Assembly (NCBI GenBank): GCA_000711775.1 | Contig: ARYC01017815.1 | Location: 38,764 to 102,763, forward strand | DNA from: Oxytricha trifallax | Lineage: Eukaryota; Ciliophora; Spirotrichea; Sporadotrichida; Oxytrichidae | Length of the DNA stretch: 64,000 nucleotides | Direction: 5' to 3' | In this document: positions 1-11,929 of the stretch, piece by piece | How positions within the stretch are numbered: the stretch's first letter is position 1 | How the letters are laid out: each line of letters begins with the position of its first letter | Position numbers and translations under genes: made by a program | Notes under the pieces: generated by a model | The model's database searches: none | What the model was told of the DNA's origin: nothing | Seen by the model: only the letters and a program-made list of their open reading frames with translations

Positions 1-288
1 TTTTCCATTTAAACCTCATTAGTTTAAAAGTAGGTACTAATTAAGTTTTGGTACTATTAAATTGGTACCAATTAATATTAAACCGAATTAGTATGTAGGT
101 AATTTTATTTATGAAAAATGGAGCTCCATCTCTGAAGTTTGTTACAGCTTCTGCCAGCTTTCTCCACGCGTATCCTTACCAGGTTGACCTCCTATAAGAT
201 GCCCATATTTAATACTAAGATTTTTACAGTAGGATCCAGAACTCTATATATTAAAATTTGAAATTCAATAATAAGAGAAGGAACAAGT

Positions 289-1081
289 ATGGAATCTATA
301 AGTACTGCAATGAAGAGGGTTGAAGCTTAAGAAATGATCTCAAGATTTAGAAGCAAGGAAGATCTTTATCGATACCTAACTCAACATGGTAAGGATGCAG
401 CATATACTTAATCATTTACTTTAGTGGGATTATTCTTTCCAACGATGGAAGGTACCCAAATTTTATTCTTAAAAGCTATACTTTGTGATGAGAAGAAAGC
501 CTTCAAAAAAAATGAAATTAAATTGATAGAAATACCAAACTACCCAGAGATTTCAGTCACTAATCTCTACGAGGATGCGATAAAAAGATGAAGAGTTGGA
601 AGTTTATCTTCCTACCAAGAAACACTCTTTAACAAACTTCCAGAAAGGAGCTTCTTCTTTGGTGTTCTTGGCACTTTAAGATAGAGTTATCTCAGAGAGA
701 TCATTGAAGAAGCTCACAAGAAACGGTACACTATTTTTCTCCTGAAGATTAAAAGAAGCAAGGCATACTTATAAGTGAAGCTTGGCTTGAAGAGCTAAAG
801 AAGCATCCTTACCTCTCTAGTGAGCTTTGATTCATAACTTTATAGGGAAACCTGGAACTGGTATATTCCTAATGAAAGAGAATGCAAAGGTTCACAGAGA
901 GAGAAAGTCATAGACTATTCATGAAGTTAGCAAGAGACTTTTTAAAGATGTTTAAAAGCCAGATGAAATGAACATAGATTCAGGAGCAGGTACTAAGAGA
1001 AGAAATATGGGTCCAAGCAAGCCATAAGAAGAGGAGAAGAAGGAGAAGCCTAATACCTTTCTGGGTTAATTTAATTTGTGA
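289..1081 (+). pseudogene. TBE 22K protein gene, frameshifted
   Basis: With TAA/TAG as Gln the frame from ATG 289 runs about 100 codons and includes FTLVGLFFPTMEGTQILFLK, which matches the complete copy's VVGLFLPTMEGTKISFLK. It then meets TGA near 590 and continues in other frames to a TGA at 1079-1081. The C-terminal part is rich in Lys, Glu and Arg, as in the other copy. The function of the TBE 22K protein is unknown; it accompanies the transposase in this element class. The gene converges on the transposase, with the two stops about 6 bases apart. At least two frameshifts make it a pseudogene, unless they are assembly errors. Confidence 0.8.
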
Positions 1082-1087
1082 ACTAAT

Positions 1088-2153
1088 TCATTCATTTAAA
1101 TTTATCACTTATTTATAAACTTTCATTCTTCCTTCTCTCGTACAAACTTTTGTCTTATCTATGCTTCCTCTCTTGCAGCTACTCTGAATTAAGTCTACTG
1201 TATCGATGGGCAAGTCATGCATAAGGTGATACAGTAGCAGTTTCTTGTAGTGAGTCTTAATTTAACTCCAATAAAATTCGATTCCATTAAACTGAATGGG
1301 CTATAAGGAACGTTGTATACAGGAGTTATGTTTAACTCTTCATTAGCTTTCTTAGACTCTTAGTCTTATGAACTGAGAGGTTTTCAACAAACAGGATGAT
1401 CTCTTAATCACTGTATTTATATCTCAGCTTTTGTAGGAACTCTTTATTATGCTCTCGCTTAATAGAGCGGGGATGAATCACATAACTTTCTAAACCAGAA
1501 TCTTCACTAATGCCAGAAAAAAATTGCATGAGTTACAACCTTTACTTTTTAGTCATAAAATACTATATTATCATACTTCTTGTACCATGACTTATTAATA
1601 AAGGTGTTGATGATGAACACTGTTTCATCAGTGTGTATGAACTTGATGTTATTAGTAATAGCTCTCTGCATATAATCATATATATATAGTTTAAATTATT
1701 ACTATAAAATGGTACTGTAAAAACAATCACTCTCTTCACTCTTTTGAAAGTCTTGAAAGTAATACCATTTCTTCTATAAATATTGGCTATAGTCTAAGGA
1801 GAGATACGCATATCTGGAAACTTGCGATAAAACATTACAACTCGCTAGTCAAGAGGAAAGTGTGCCCAATAAATAATAGTCTTAGAGTCACAGAAGTAGT
1901 CAATATGAGTCTGAGTGAACTTTTCTTTTCTTGATGGATTTTTTTGACCATTATTAACATGCTAAACAGCTAACATACAGTGATACCTAATAGTTGAGGC
2001 GCTCTTATGCAAGAGCTTTGCTATAGCTGCATAATTTAGCACTTGTTTGACAAAGTCTATATTAATACTTGTACCATACCTAAGCTTAAGCAGTAAATCT
2101 AAATATTACTCATCATAAATATACCCTAAATTTCGGTAATTTCTATTTCTCAT
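1088..2153 (-). pseudogene. TBE 42K DD34E transposase, decayed, catalytic Asp lost
   Basis: The minus-strand frame starts at ATG 2153 and uses many TAA/TAG codons as Gln. The first catalytic Asp is visible in FIHTDETVF. The second motif reads LFVENLSVHK, where the complete copy has LFVDNLSVHK, so the second Asp is Glu here. The third motif (SPxQFNGIEFYW region) is recognisable but frameshifted. At least two frameshifts lie between the first and third motifs. The length (~355 codons) and pairing with the convergent 22K gene fit the TBE 42-kDa transposase, which cuts and pastes the element and in Oxytricha is implicated in germline DNA elimination. This copy should be inactive. Confidence 0.85.
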
Positions 2154-2174
2154 ATTGCAAATTGGCCTAATTTC

Positions 2175-2254
2175 TCTACTAACCCCAATAAGACCCAACT
2201 ATACCCTACAAATCAAAGCACATATAAACCTAACTAAGGGATTTTGGGGTTTTG
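2175..2254 (-). repeat. TBE terminal inverted repeat with telomeric end, copy A
   Basis: About 77-80 bases shared with both ends of the copy at 19005-23050, including the core CCCTACAAATCAAAGCAC and the outer GATTTTGGGGTTTTG. The flanking ATT at 2255-2257 is the target duplication half. The partner end is outside the window. Confidence 0.85.
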
Positions 2255-2257
2255 ATT

Positions 2258-3349
2258 GGTTGAGACGCAAACGAGTGCAGCGCGCACGGTATACTACTTT
2301 AAGATTCCTCTACTCCCCATCAGTAAGAGCACTACATCTTTATTGAACCCCTATAGACAGTTAAAGAATCAACCTTGGCGCCCCAAACAGCAAGATAGAG
2401 AAAAGCGCTCTGAGCAGAGAGGAAAAGCTCAACAGACGAGAGATTTGCAAGTTTAAGATTAATTTGATCAACAGTATCGTTACGATCAATTTACGTGATC
2501 CCAAAATTAAATCTATAAGAATAGGGAATAAAAAGTAAATGCTAGACACAAGCACTAAGCATATGATTTTGGTTGAATATGAAGTTGACAATTGAAACAT
2601 CATTCTAAATATTCATTAGTGACTTAGTGACTTATATTATACTTTTTTACATTATAACTCATATTACTTTGATGGTAAGATGATGATGAGGCTTTGGGGT
2701 TGATTCATTTTTCTCGTATGTTATTACTATTAATAATTATTTTTATTGAAATTAATGATTGAATCATTTAAAAATTTAAGATATTATGCACAACTTTTTT
2801 TTAAATTTTCGGCATAAATTATTTTAAAATTTAATTCAATACTTTAATTTCATTTATACTGCGTTATCAATTAAAATATGTTTATCCAAAGACATAAAAA
2901 AAGTATATTAAGTAAAATAAAAAAAAATATTCTTAAAATGAGTGATTTTAAGGTGATTGATAGCTACAATCTATAATCTCTTAGAACTAAAAGTATTATA
3001 AATGGATATAAATCTCAAAAATAAGTATTAAAATTTCTATAAATTCTTAGACCTCTTGTGAGCATATTATAGGAGGTAAACTCTCTAACAAAATGGAGAA
3101 AGTTTTAATAAAACAGTAACAAAAAATGGAGTCTCAGTGAATTATATGAAGGAGTTTTATTAAAATTTAAATAGTTTATTTATATACATAAGCAAAATAA
3201 TGCGATTTCATTAAATTATTTTACTTGATTGATTTCTCGATAACAGTTATCCACATGTAGTGATGATAAAATATAAAAGAATAAATTCTCCGTCGTGATA
3301 ATAATAAAAAAAATTTAATCTAACACCAAGAGGAAATTAATCAATAAGA
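2258..3349. other. AT-rich spacer, no gene recognised
   Basis: Very AT-rich DNA without a convincing reading frame in the ciliate code. A short GCTTTGGGGTTGATT near 2692 resembles a worn TBE terminus, but there is no supporting homology inward of it. Otherwise I see nothing. Confidence 0.5.
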
Positions 3350-3410
3350 GACCCCTACCCCCAATGTAACTAAATCTAACTCATATAAACTATTAAGAGA
3401 TTTTGGGGTA
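3350..3410 (-). repeat. Solo degenerate TBE terminus
   Basis: The segment reads like the inner part of a TBE inverted repeat and ends in TAAGAGATTTTGGGGTA. It matches 2175-2250 at many positions (ACCCCNAA, TAACTCATATAAAC, GATTTTGGGG) but has lost the outermost GGTTTTG and shows no ATT. No TBE gene lies next to it, so it is a relic of an excised or eroded copy. Confidence 0.55.
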
Positions 3411-3432
3411 TTTATTCTTTTAATATTCATGA

Positions 3433-3556
3433 GTTCGGACGTCAAGACGTCACCTGGGACGTCCCGATAGTGGCTAGGACGTCCCGATTGTGGCTAGGAC
3501 GCCCTGACGACCTTAGGACGTCCTGACAAAGCTGGGACGTCTTGACGTCAATTCCC
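3433..3556. repeat. Short GC-rich tandem repeat built on GGACGTC palindromes
   Basis: Five to six degenerate units of 19-20 bases, e.g. CTGGGACGTCCCGATAGTGG and CTAGGACGTCCCGATTGTGG, each with a palindromic GGACGTCC-like core. G+C is far above the surrounding DNA. The role is unknown; a protein-binding array or remnant of a terminal repeat are possibilities. Confidence 0.75.
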
Positions 3557-5056
3557 AAATATACTTAGTTTATAGAAATAATCATTATTTAGGTACAACA
3601 ATTCCACATTGAGAAAAATAAATAAGAACTAGCTCAACTTCGATTAAAAGAACCAACTAAATAATTCTTTGAAATCTAAAGGGCAATATATTATATTAAT
3701 GACCTATTATAAAATAATAAATATAACTAGTGATTAATCTAAAATGATTACAGAATATAATCGATAAACTTAGGACAAGTACTAGCAACGGACTCTTTTT
3801 ATCAATTTTCCTCATGATAAACCTTTGGATAGAAATTAAAGTGACAGTTTTTTTAGCCAGTTACTAATGCACTTCCAATTCTATTAGTTTTTATAAGATT
3901 TTATTGCCTTCAATTAATTCTTCTTCTTGACTAAATGATACTATTACTGAACATATAGCATAACGTGAACTAACTATAAATATTACTAGCTAAGAAATTA
4001 AATTCAAAAATTAAAGTGTGCCACAAACTTCTACTAGATTTAAACTTTAACTCCATCTGTTAAGTTTTCTAAAATTTATATAAAACTTATATTGTTTCTA
4101 AAAAATCTTTGAAGCTTTTGCTGAAAAAAAAAAAAAGAAATGTCCTCGGCTTTTAGATAATTATACGAAACTGAATTTGTGAACTATTATCATAAACTCT
4201 GAGGCAAAATGAACCAAAGCTCAATTTTAATTTAAATTTAAAGTCTACATTGGACAAAACTCAGCCTAATTAATTCAAGACATTAACACAAGACTTTATG
4301 ATACTAGTGGGTTTATAAACTTGCCTCAGCCATCAGAACTTATATGACTTTACTTATCGCTAAATATGTCATAGTTAATAAATTATACGACATTTTGAGA
4401 GAGTAAATGGGATTGACTCTTACGGATTAAAATAATTATGTATATAATCGAGGATTCCCAGTATCATTTATGCAATCAAATAGTATTGTTTATGATAATA
4501 ACTTATTATTACTAATTATTGCTTTAAAATTCAATTTTATTTTATTAATAAATTAAAGATTATCAACAACAACAAAAAACATGTAATTTTGCTAAAATTT
4601 GTTCAACTATTGCAATCTATTAAAATAAGACAACTTAAATATTATTATTAGTCATGAGATTACATTATATAAAAATTAAAAGTTTCAATCTATAAATTAT
4701 TTATAGTCTTTTCGGCATTAATTTTTGCTTAGTAATAAATTAAAAAATTAAATATATTTTATTAATAATACAAAAATAAATCCAAGGCAATAAATGAATT
4801 TCATAAAATATCTTTATCAATGTCATCATCTACATCACCAGAGAATATCAAACTTCATGTTTGTTTTGCTTCGCATACTAAATGATTGAATAGCAACATC
4901 ATGTATAAAATTATATAGCTTCTATGAATATCAATAGACACTATTACAAAAATTATAATTATTTTAATTATAGTTATTTTATTTTCCATATTTCTTAAAT
5001 TACATAACATATCCCAAATCATATTTATTGTATCTAAGGATTTTCATTAATATTTT
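3557..5056. other. AT-rich spacer, nothing recognised
   Basis: No gene, palindrome or known repeat was recognised. Several short low-complexity AT tracts are present, including a 13-base A run near 4124. Confidence 0.45.
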
Positions 5057-5395
5057 ATGTACAAGGCACACTAAAATTACACTAAAGGTTTGAATAAGTC
5101 CAATCGGCTACAAGCAATACTGTCATTTCAGAACTTGAAACTCTCTCAAACTTAAGCTCAAGAGTTCATGCTAAGAAACAATCGCGAATGCATCAAATCA
5201 GTATTTTAGATCCAGTGGCCTGATGCTAGATTTGCCACTGATTTAAATATCCAATCATAAAAGTAAAATAGAAGTCATTAATATGAGGTAATAATTAACA
5301 ATTTTTTGTAGGTTTCATGGAATGTTATGAGTTAGTTGGATGTGGATTTACTAAACTCATTAAGTGAGAGATCTGATTAGGATCATCTGATTTGA
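5057..5395 (+). CDS. Unassigned 112-codon open reading frame (ciliate code)
   Basis: From ATG 5057 the frame stays open to TGA 5393-5395 when TAA/TAG are read as Gln. The frame is also open upstream back to a TGA near 4927. The residue mix is protein-like (for example QEFMLRNNRECIKSVFQIQW), with more charged and Gln residues than the AT-rich background would give. I do not recognise a family. It may be a germline segment (MDS) of a somatic gene, a transposon ORF fragment, or chance; TGA-only stops make chance ORFs of this size fairly common. Confidence 0.35.
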
Positions 5396-5884
5396 ATTAT
5401 AAGAGGGGAAGTAAAGTCAAAGTTTAAGATTAATTTGAAGATAAATATTATATATAATTTTTTTCAGAAGAAAGACAAGGTTGATTGATATAATTTTTAT
5501 TAAAAAATGAAATTATATAGATTCATTTATGATATATACAAATATATAAATTTTATTGTTGAATTAATTTTAAATAGATAAGAGCAGAAATGGGCTTGAA
5601 TTGTGTTTATCACAGATAAAAATATACATAAAATGGAAATTGAATTCATGGAAATATAGCAGATTGTTCTTTATATTATTAATTCAAGTGTTTTTACATT
5701 TTTTAATTAAAAAATTTATTTAATTTATTTATATTCTATTATTTATTATAATTAAATTTATTTCGTTTTTATTACTAATAAGTGAGACCTTGCTTATTGA
5801 AATTAAAAAATATCTTAAATTTCAAGTAAGGTTTGGAATACAAATATTTATGGCAGGCTATAAATTATATTATTTTTAATAAAA
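5396..5884. other. AT-rich spacer
   Basis: Low-complexity AT-rich DNA between the unassigned ORF and the TBE remnant. No feature recognised. Confidence 0.45.
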
Positions 5885-6845
5885 AAATCTACAAAAAGTC
5901 ACAGAGTGAGATATCATAGATTATTCAACAAGTTAGCTAGATTTATAAAGATCCCTAAAAAATAGATGAACTAAAATTGATGATTTTAATCAAAGACAAG
6001 AAACACGAGTTTTAGTAAAGAGCAAAAGGATGAATAAAAGAGAAATCTAAAACAATGAAGAGTTCATTTGAAATGTGAAATTGTCCATTCATATAAAATT
6101 TACACTTATTTATAATTATTAATTCTTCCTTCTATTGCACAAACTATTGGTTATTACTATGCTCGTACTTCCACACTTTAATTACTACATTTGATCAGGT
6201 TAACTGTATATTTAGGCAAGTCATGCATTTAGTGGTACAGTAGTATTTTCTTGTAATAAGTCTTTATTTAATTCTATTCCATTTATTGTTGGACTATATG
6301 GGAAGTCATTCACAAAACTCGTTATAGTTTCTTTATTATTGTGAACTGAGAATTTATCAATAAAAAGAATGATCTCGTACTCACTCTATAATCTTTTAAA
6401 GTATGTAAGAATTTTATTTACTACACTTATTAAATAGAGTGGTATGGATGACATTACGTTCTAAAATGTAAGAGTAACAACCTTTATTTTAATTATACAC
6501 TTAAATTTTATCTTACTTCTTGTACCATGACTTATAAATAATAGTGTTGAAGGTAAGTAAATACAGCTTGATCAGCGTGTATGAACTTGATGTTATTGTC
6601 AATAGTCCTCTGCATTTAATCATATAATAAGTTTAAATTATTACTATAAAATGGCACTGTAAAATCAATGACTCTCTTCTTTCTGTTGACAGTCTTGAAA
6701 GTAATATCATTTCGACTATTAGTTTAAGCTATAGTCTTAGGAAAGATACGCATGTGAGGAAACTTTCCATGAAATATCACTGCTCTTATTTAAGAGGGAC
6801 TTATATACTCACCCAAAGATAAATACTCCGTTAAGATTTACAATT
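5885..6845 (-). pseudogene. Relic TBE fragment (22K C-terminus and transposase middle)
   Basis: Positions 5885-6060 align with the end of the 22K gene of copy A (~890-1060), and 6060-6845 aligns with the transposase of copy A (~1070-1860) in the same relative orientation. Shared strings include ACTTCTTGTACCATGACTTA and GTATGAACTTGATGTTATT. There are many small deletions, no open frame and no terminal repeats. This is clearly older than copies A and B. Confidence 0.8.
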
Positions 6846-7914
6846 GAATAAATATATATGGATGACATTTTATAATTTTCTTAAAAATAACCTTAAAATG
6901 ATTCTTTTTTTAACCCAAGTAGTAATTAGTTACTAAAGATAAAAGTCTAGCAATTAAATTTTATAAATATATGAAAATATCTGATTATTATATTATATTA
7001 TTGCTAAAATACAAAAGATTAGGAAATTGTATAAATTAAAATTAGAAAAAACAGGCATATAATTGAAAGTTTAAATATAAATATTAGTAATAACACAAAA
7101 TATCAAAAAAATGAGAGCACTTTTACATTTTTTGCATATAAAATACTAACTGGCCTGAATTATTATTATGCTATGATTAAATTTATTTATAAATTCCAAA
7201 ATAATTCTTGTTTAGCGGAGCAAGTATATACACTTATATATGAAGCATTTTTCTAAAGTTGTGTTTAATGTGCGTTATAAGTATTTGCTGTATCTCTGGT
7301 GTCTAAGCATATAAATTCTATGAGTACTGCTATCAGTTCTTAATTTTCTTAAATTTCAATTTCCTCAGTTATTGAACATTAGGTATAGCTCATTTTCTAA
7401 AAGCTAAATGTAAATAAAAGTATATGATATTAAGATAAAACAAAGAGAATAATGCATTACATTGTCTTAAATTGCAATACTTAGTTGAAACAACTCCACT
7501 CCATTTTAATTAATAACAATCTAATTAGTTTCAGTTTTAATTTAAGATATAGATAATTTTTAATTTCATGAAATTCACATACAATATTAAAATTTGGTAG
7601 TTTACAACCTTTGCATGAAATCAAATACTTTTGAATTTATTCTGAAATATCAAATCATCTGAATATCTTAATTTCTATAATATTCGAGATAAAAGGACAT
7701 GAAAAAACGAAGAAATCTAAGGAAGATTAATATAATAATGATTAAAGATTTTTTTCATATTAGCTGATACATTTTATGCTAGGAAGAGACCATTATTGCA
7801 AAATAGAACTATATTATTTAATATATTATACCCTAATTCAACCATAACTGTATCATAGCTAACCTATATCTTTAGATAAAATGGATTAAAATACAAAACA
7901 ATAAAGTCATGTTT
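6846..7914. other. AT-rich spacer, nothing recognised
   Basis: No coding signal, repeat or palindrome that I can support. Confidence 0.45.
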
Positions 7915-8231
7915 AGATTCTCTGAATAGAAAATGTTGCATATTTTTAATCGAGAAATTTAAGATTTCAACTAAAAATTGAGACTACTGAGTCAGAAAAG
8001 AGAGTTATTTACATTAATGAAGTGAAATTTAATCCTTACAAATTTCTCAAAGGTCATAGTCATTGAAATGGTAAAACTAATAAATGAAAAAGAGATATTA
8101 AAAATCAAAATTTTTATGACAATCATAGCCATCAATTTTAAAGAATGTATGGAGGAATATCAAATAAAAAAAATCAAGATTGCTGATATTGATGCTTTTT
8201 TAGAATATTTGCAGGAATATAACAATTTTTG
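7915..8231 (+). pseudogene. Coding-like stretch, two overlapping frames, family unknown
   Basis: One ciliate-code frame (about 7880-8052) reads protein-like residues such as KIETTESEKRVIYINEVKFN. It then passes to a second frame (about 8024-8231) containing FKECMEEYQIKKIKIADIDA and ending at TGA 8229-8231. The shift point suggests a single indel in an old gene, or two chance ORFs. It converges on the minus-strand coding region at 8414-9010, an arrangement like that of transposon gene pairs, but no family was recognised. Confidence 0.3.
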
Positions 8232-8413
8232 AGATTGTGTAATTTGATGAGATAACTTGATGTCTCATTACAGTCGAATAGTATAATAATATATTCAAAA
8301 GTTAGATTTGACTTGTTTATTAAATGTTTCATATTCATCCGAGTTTAATTTATTGAAGAATATTTTGCCTCAGCTAAATGATAGTACAAGGTGCGCTCGA
8401 GATTTTTAAGTTA

Positions 8414-9010
8414 TCAATACTCGTCACGAAAAGATAAAATTTAGCGTAAATATATTGAAAAATTAGAATTTAAGATAGATAGTAAAATGAATTATTGACA
8501 GGCATGTACAATTAATAAGACAATATTATGCTGAGGTTTTAAACCTTCTAGCATTAAATTTATCTTATAAATATTTAATATTTTATCATTCCATTTCAAC
8601 ATATCATGAAATTTTCTTTCCACTTAAGATCTGGATAATTGATTTTCCTCCTGCTTAGAATAATCTTTGCAAAAGTCTTCAGTTTAGACTTTGAATTTTG
8701 ATAATGGAAATTATATTTTATGAGTCTCCCTTTCTATATCTTTCTTTTCGGTTTGGCCCTTACTTTTCAGCATTGAGATTGCCTTACCTTTAATATCTAA
8801 AAATTATAGAAGTATCTCCTTATTTAAGTAAAAGGGCTTTTCTATTAATTTTTTTTGAAAATGTCATCTCTAAAAAAGCACTTTTTCCTTTACCACATCC
8901 TCAATTTCTTTCATGATTCTAATATAAGTGGCATACTTTATTATGACTTCAAAATAGTTTCGAAACATTGCGCCAATTACCCCAGAGAAATATTTTCTAT
9001 CTGTCAACAT
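8414..9010 (-). pseudogene. Unassigned 199-codon reading frame with one in-frame TGA
   Basis: Starting at ATG 9010 the ciliate-code frame runs 48 codons (YATYIRIMKEIEDVVKEKVL near its end). It meets a single TGA at 8864-8866, then continues 149 codons in the same frame to TGA 8414-8416. The second part includes charged, helix-like runs such as KGQTEKKDIERETHKIQ. One internal stop in an otherwise open 199-codon frame suggests a recently broken gene (a Trp TGG changed to TGA is the simplest cause). No family was recognised; it could be an MDS of a somatic gene or an element gene. Confidence 0.42.
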
Positions 9011-9911
9011 CTGCTAGTCTGAATATTGATAAACAAAAGATTAGGAATAAAATACGAGAAATATAATACAGTTTACAAAAAAATTAATATTATAAAATAG
9101 TTTATCTATGATATGAAAGTCTTTATTTGTGAGTTGATAAAATACAATTATATTTTTTCATTTAATAACTGTCATATATTTAGTTTTGGATAAATGTTTT
9201 ATGATTGAGTTTTCCTAAATAATTCTAGTTTAGCGAACAACCAAATTAAGAATCGTTTTAAAAATTACAGTCTATATATTATAAATGTGCAATATTACAG
9301 TAAATCTTTCTCATTCATACTTAAGAATATTTTGTTAGTGTAGTGATTTGATATTGTTATAGATTTTCTGGCCATAAGCTTGTATACATGAGGAAAAATC
9401 AACAAACACCTTATGTAAAAATACTGGTAATTTATAATTATTTTTTCTTAAATTTAAGAAAAATAAGTGAATGATCAAAGAGACTATATGAAAATGATTA
9501 TAGTTATACATTTTTAATGTTAGACAATATTATATAATTTATGTTTTGATTTATCTTTTAATTAAATTTATATTATAAAAAAAATTATGATCGATAATAG
9601 TTCATGAATCTCATTATTTCTGGGTTATCTATTACTAGTGCAAAACCTTATCTACATATAACTCTTCATTATAAGGCACATTGAAGACCATCACATTCAC
9701 AGCTTTGAGTAGTTCTTTTTCTCCTGCAAAAAATTCTCTAAGAAATCTAATAGTAAGATGAGCATCGGTATGAAAAAATAGCTCCAAAAATTACTAAAAA
9801 TAAAAAAGACTAACTATTATATTTTAGGAAGGTTATCATATCACTTTAAAATGTAAACTTTATTGACAGCTCATTGATGCAATAGTCTGTGATGGTAGGA
9901 TTAGATTTATT
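9011..9911. other. AT-rich spacer upstream of the nested elements
   Basis: No gene recognised. The minus-strand frame of the preceding entry remains open for some distance here without clear coding character. Confidence 0.45.
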
Positions 9912-11929
9912 AATTATATCTTCTGACCGAGACACCCCCCTACCCCCATAAAAAAATATGACCCTCCCCCCTTATAATTAAATTTTTTCAATTTTTATAA
10001 TAAATATATTCTAAGAATTTGAATCATGCTTTATATGATCACATCGAACTTGGGTAACTTATATAAATATAAAACACCATAAATGTTTTCAAAAAGAATT
10101 CTTGCCCTACAAGCAGCTACTATCAATTATTTTATTTGATAAGTTTCACTACTTTTTTCAACTTTTTTTGATTTTTTTTAATACGTTCGTCCACTTTTTA
10201 TTTAGACATGCTCCCATAGGAATCATTTCAAATGCATTTTATTCTTTAGCCTCATTTTTTTTCATAAAATTATTTTTATTAATTAACTTACACAATTTTA
10301 ATTTTACTTATTTTTATCTCTCAATCGTTTTCCTTCGACATATTTCTAAAAAGTATTTTATCAATTTTTTACTTTAGCAAATAATTTTTATTTATTATAA
10401 TTTTATAAATAAATAAAACAATTTAAATCCTTCAGTCAACTAATTGAATAAAATAGTTTATAAAGAATCAATCAATTAATTATAAAATCAAATAATCTTT
10501 ATTTTATTGTTTAATAAATTGTGTTTCAGCATATCATTAACCTACAATAAATCAGATTCATGTATATAATCAATATTAAAACACTTTTTTAAATTGTAGG
10601 AAAAACCTTTTTATTTTTAGTCCTCACTTATTTGTAGTTTTTTATCTTAAATTATTTTAATAGACTCAATTAATTCTCTTTTTGATAAATTATTCACTCT
10701 TTATCTTTCTAGTATTATAGTAGGTTTTAAAAAGAATTACGCTAGGGGTGCTTCAAACTTCTTAATGAGGTTAGCTTTATCCACATATCTTTATATGAGG
10801 GTTTCATCTTTGTTTTTGTATTTATCTACGTGGACATATCTTGTTTCGTAGATGACCTTAAAATCTTACCTGGAAAGACAAAGTGGGATTATTTGTCTGT
10901 TTCATTTATACTTTGAAAATCCTTAATTTATTATGATATTTTCTATATAATCTCTAAGCTATTAAGCTTTTATGATATTTTTTGAGAAATTAATTAGTTG
11001 ATAAATTATCGATGAATTTCAAATAAGAATTCAAAATAAGGGTATTAAAATGAGCTTTAAATTAATGATATCTACAATATAAAAAATTAAATAAGGAACA
11101 AACATTTTTAAAAGAAAAAACATAAGCTTAGGTTATGAAAGCGTGAAACTTTATACATTTTTGTGAGTTCGAATCTATCTATATATGGTTACTTATATGA
11201 TATAATATCTAGTCGATTAATTATTTCAAAAATAGTATTAAAATTTTAATAAAAGATTAACTTTCTTCTTTTTTTATTTAACATGACTTATATATAGTCA
11301 ATAATAACAATATATTTATATAAAAAGATTTTTAATGATGGATTTACTATTTTAACATAAACTTATTTCATAGATTTAATTTGTATATTTTTTATTCATA
11401 TCATTTATTTGTTTTTTTATAAAATTATAATAAATCAAAATTTTTTGCTAAAGTAAAAAATGATCAACTACTTTTTAGAAATATGTCGAAGGAAAACGAT
11501 TGAAAGATAAAAATAAGTGGATGCCCCCCATATATCTGGAATTTTTTAAAATTCCAGATATGTGAAAAAATTTATTAATAAAAATAATTTCCAAATTTTT
11601 TATATTACTTATTTTTGAATATTTTAGATAAAATATGTTATAAAATAAAAATTGTTCTTTTATTATATTAAAAACAAACTTACCAAAATATTATTTTAAA
11701 TATATATTTTCTAATATATTTTAAAACATCTGGCTTCAAAATGAAAGCATTATTCATTTATAATAATTTTAGTCTGATCAGAAAAGCATAATTACATAAA
11801 TGAATTTTTCTAGTATTTACTTGAATATTATATTACAGAACATATAATTTTGATTCAATTTCTTTCGAATTATTTTTAATTGTTCTAAATATATAAATTT
11901 ATAACTGTAGTAGATTTATGAGTAGAAAG

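Larger units (their letters stand above)
1..2254 (-). mobile_element. TBE-type transposon copy A, truncated by the window start
   Basis: This is a DD34E Tc1/mariner-type germline transposon of the telomere-bearing element class. Its right terminus at 2175-2254 ends in GGGATTTTGGGGTTTTG, i.e. telomeric G4T4 repeats, followed by ATT at 2255-2257, the expected TBE target duplication. Inside are the 22K gene (plus strand) and the 42K transposase (minus strand), convergent and separated by only a few bases, exactly as in the complete copy at 19005-23050 but inverted. The zinc-finger/kinase gene and the other terminus lie beyond base 1. Positions 1-280 contain the GGTACTAATTAAG-like repeated motif also found at 21150-21310 of the complete copy. 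The copy is decayed. Confidence 0.88.

Noticed and set aside
2155-2603. Three 60-80 codon ORFs around the right end of TBE copy A
   Set aside because: They overlap the terminal repeat and flanking AT-rich DNA in conflicting frames and lack protein-like composition.
10102-10377. 91-codon ORF in the arm of the outer nested element
   Set aside because: It is a Phe/Leu-rich translation of AT-rich inverted-repeat DNA, and the homologous arm does not keep the frame.
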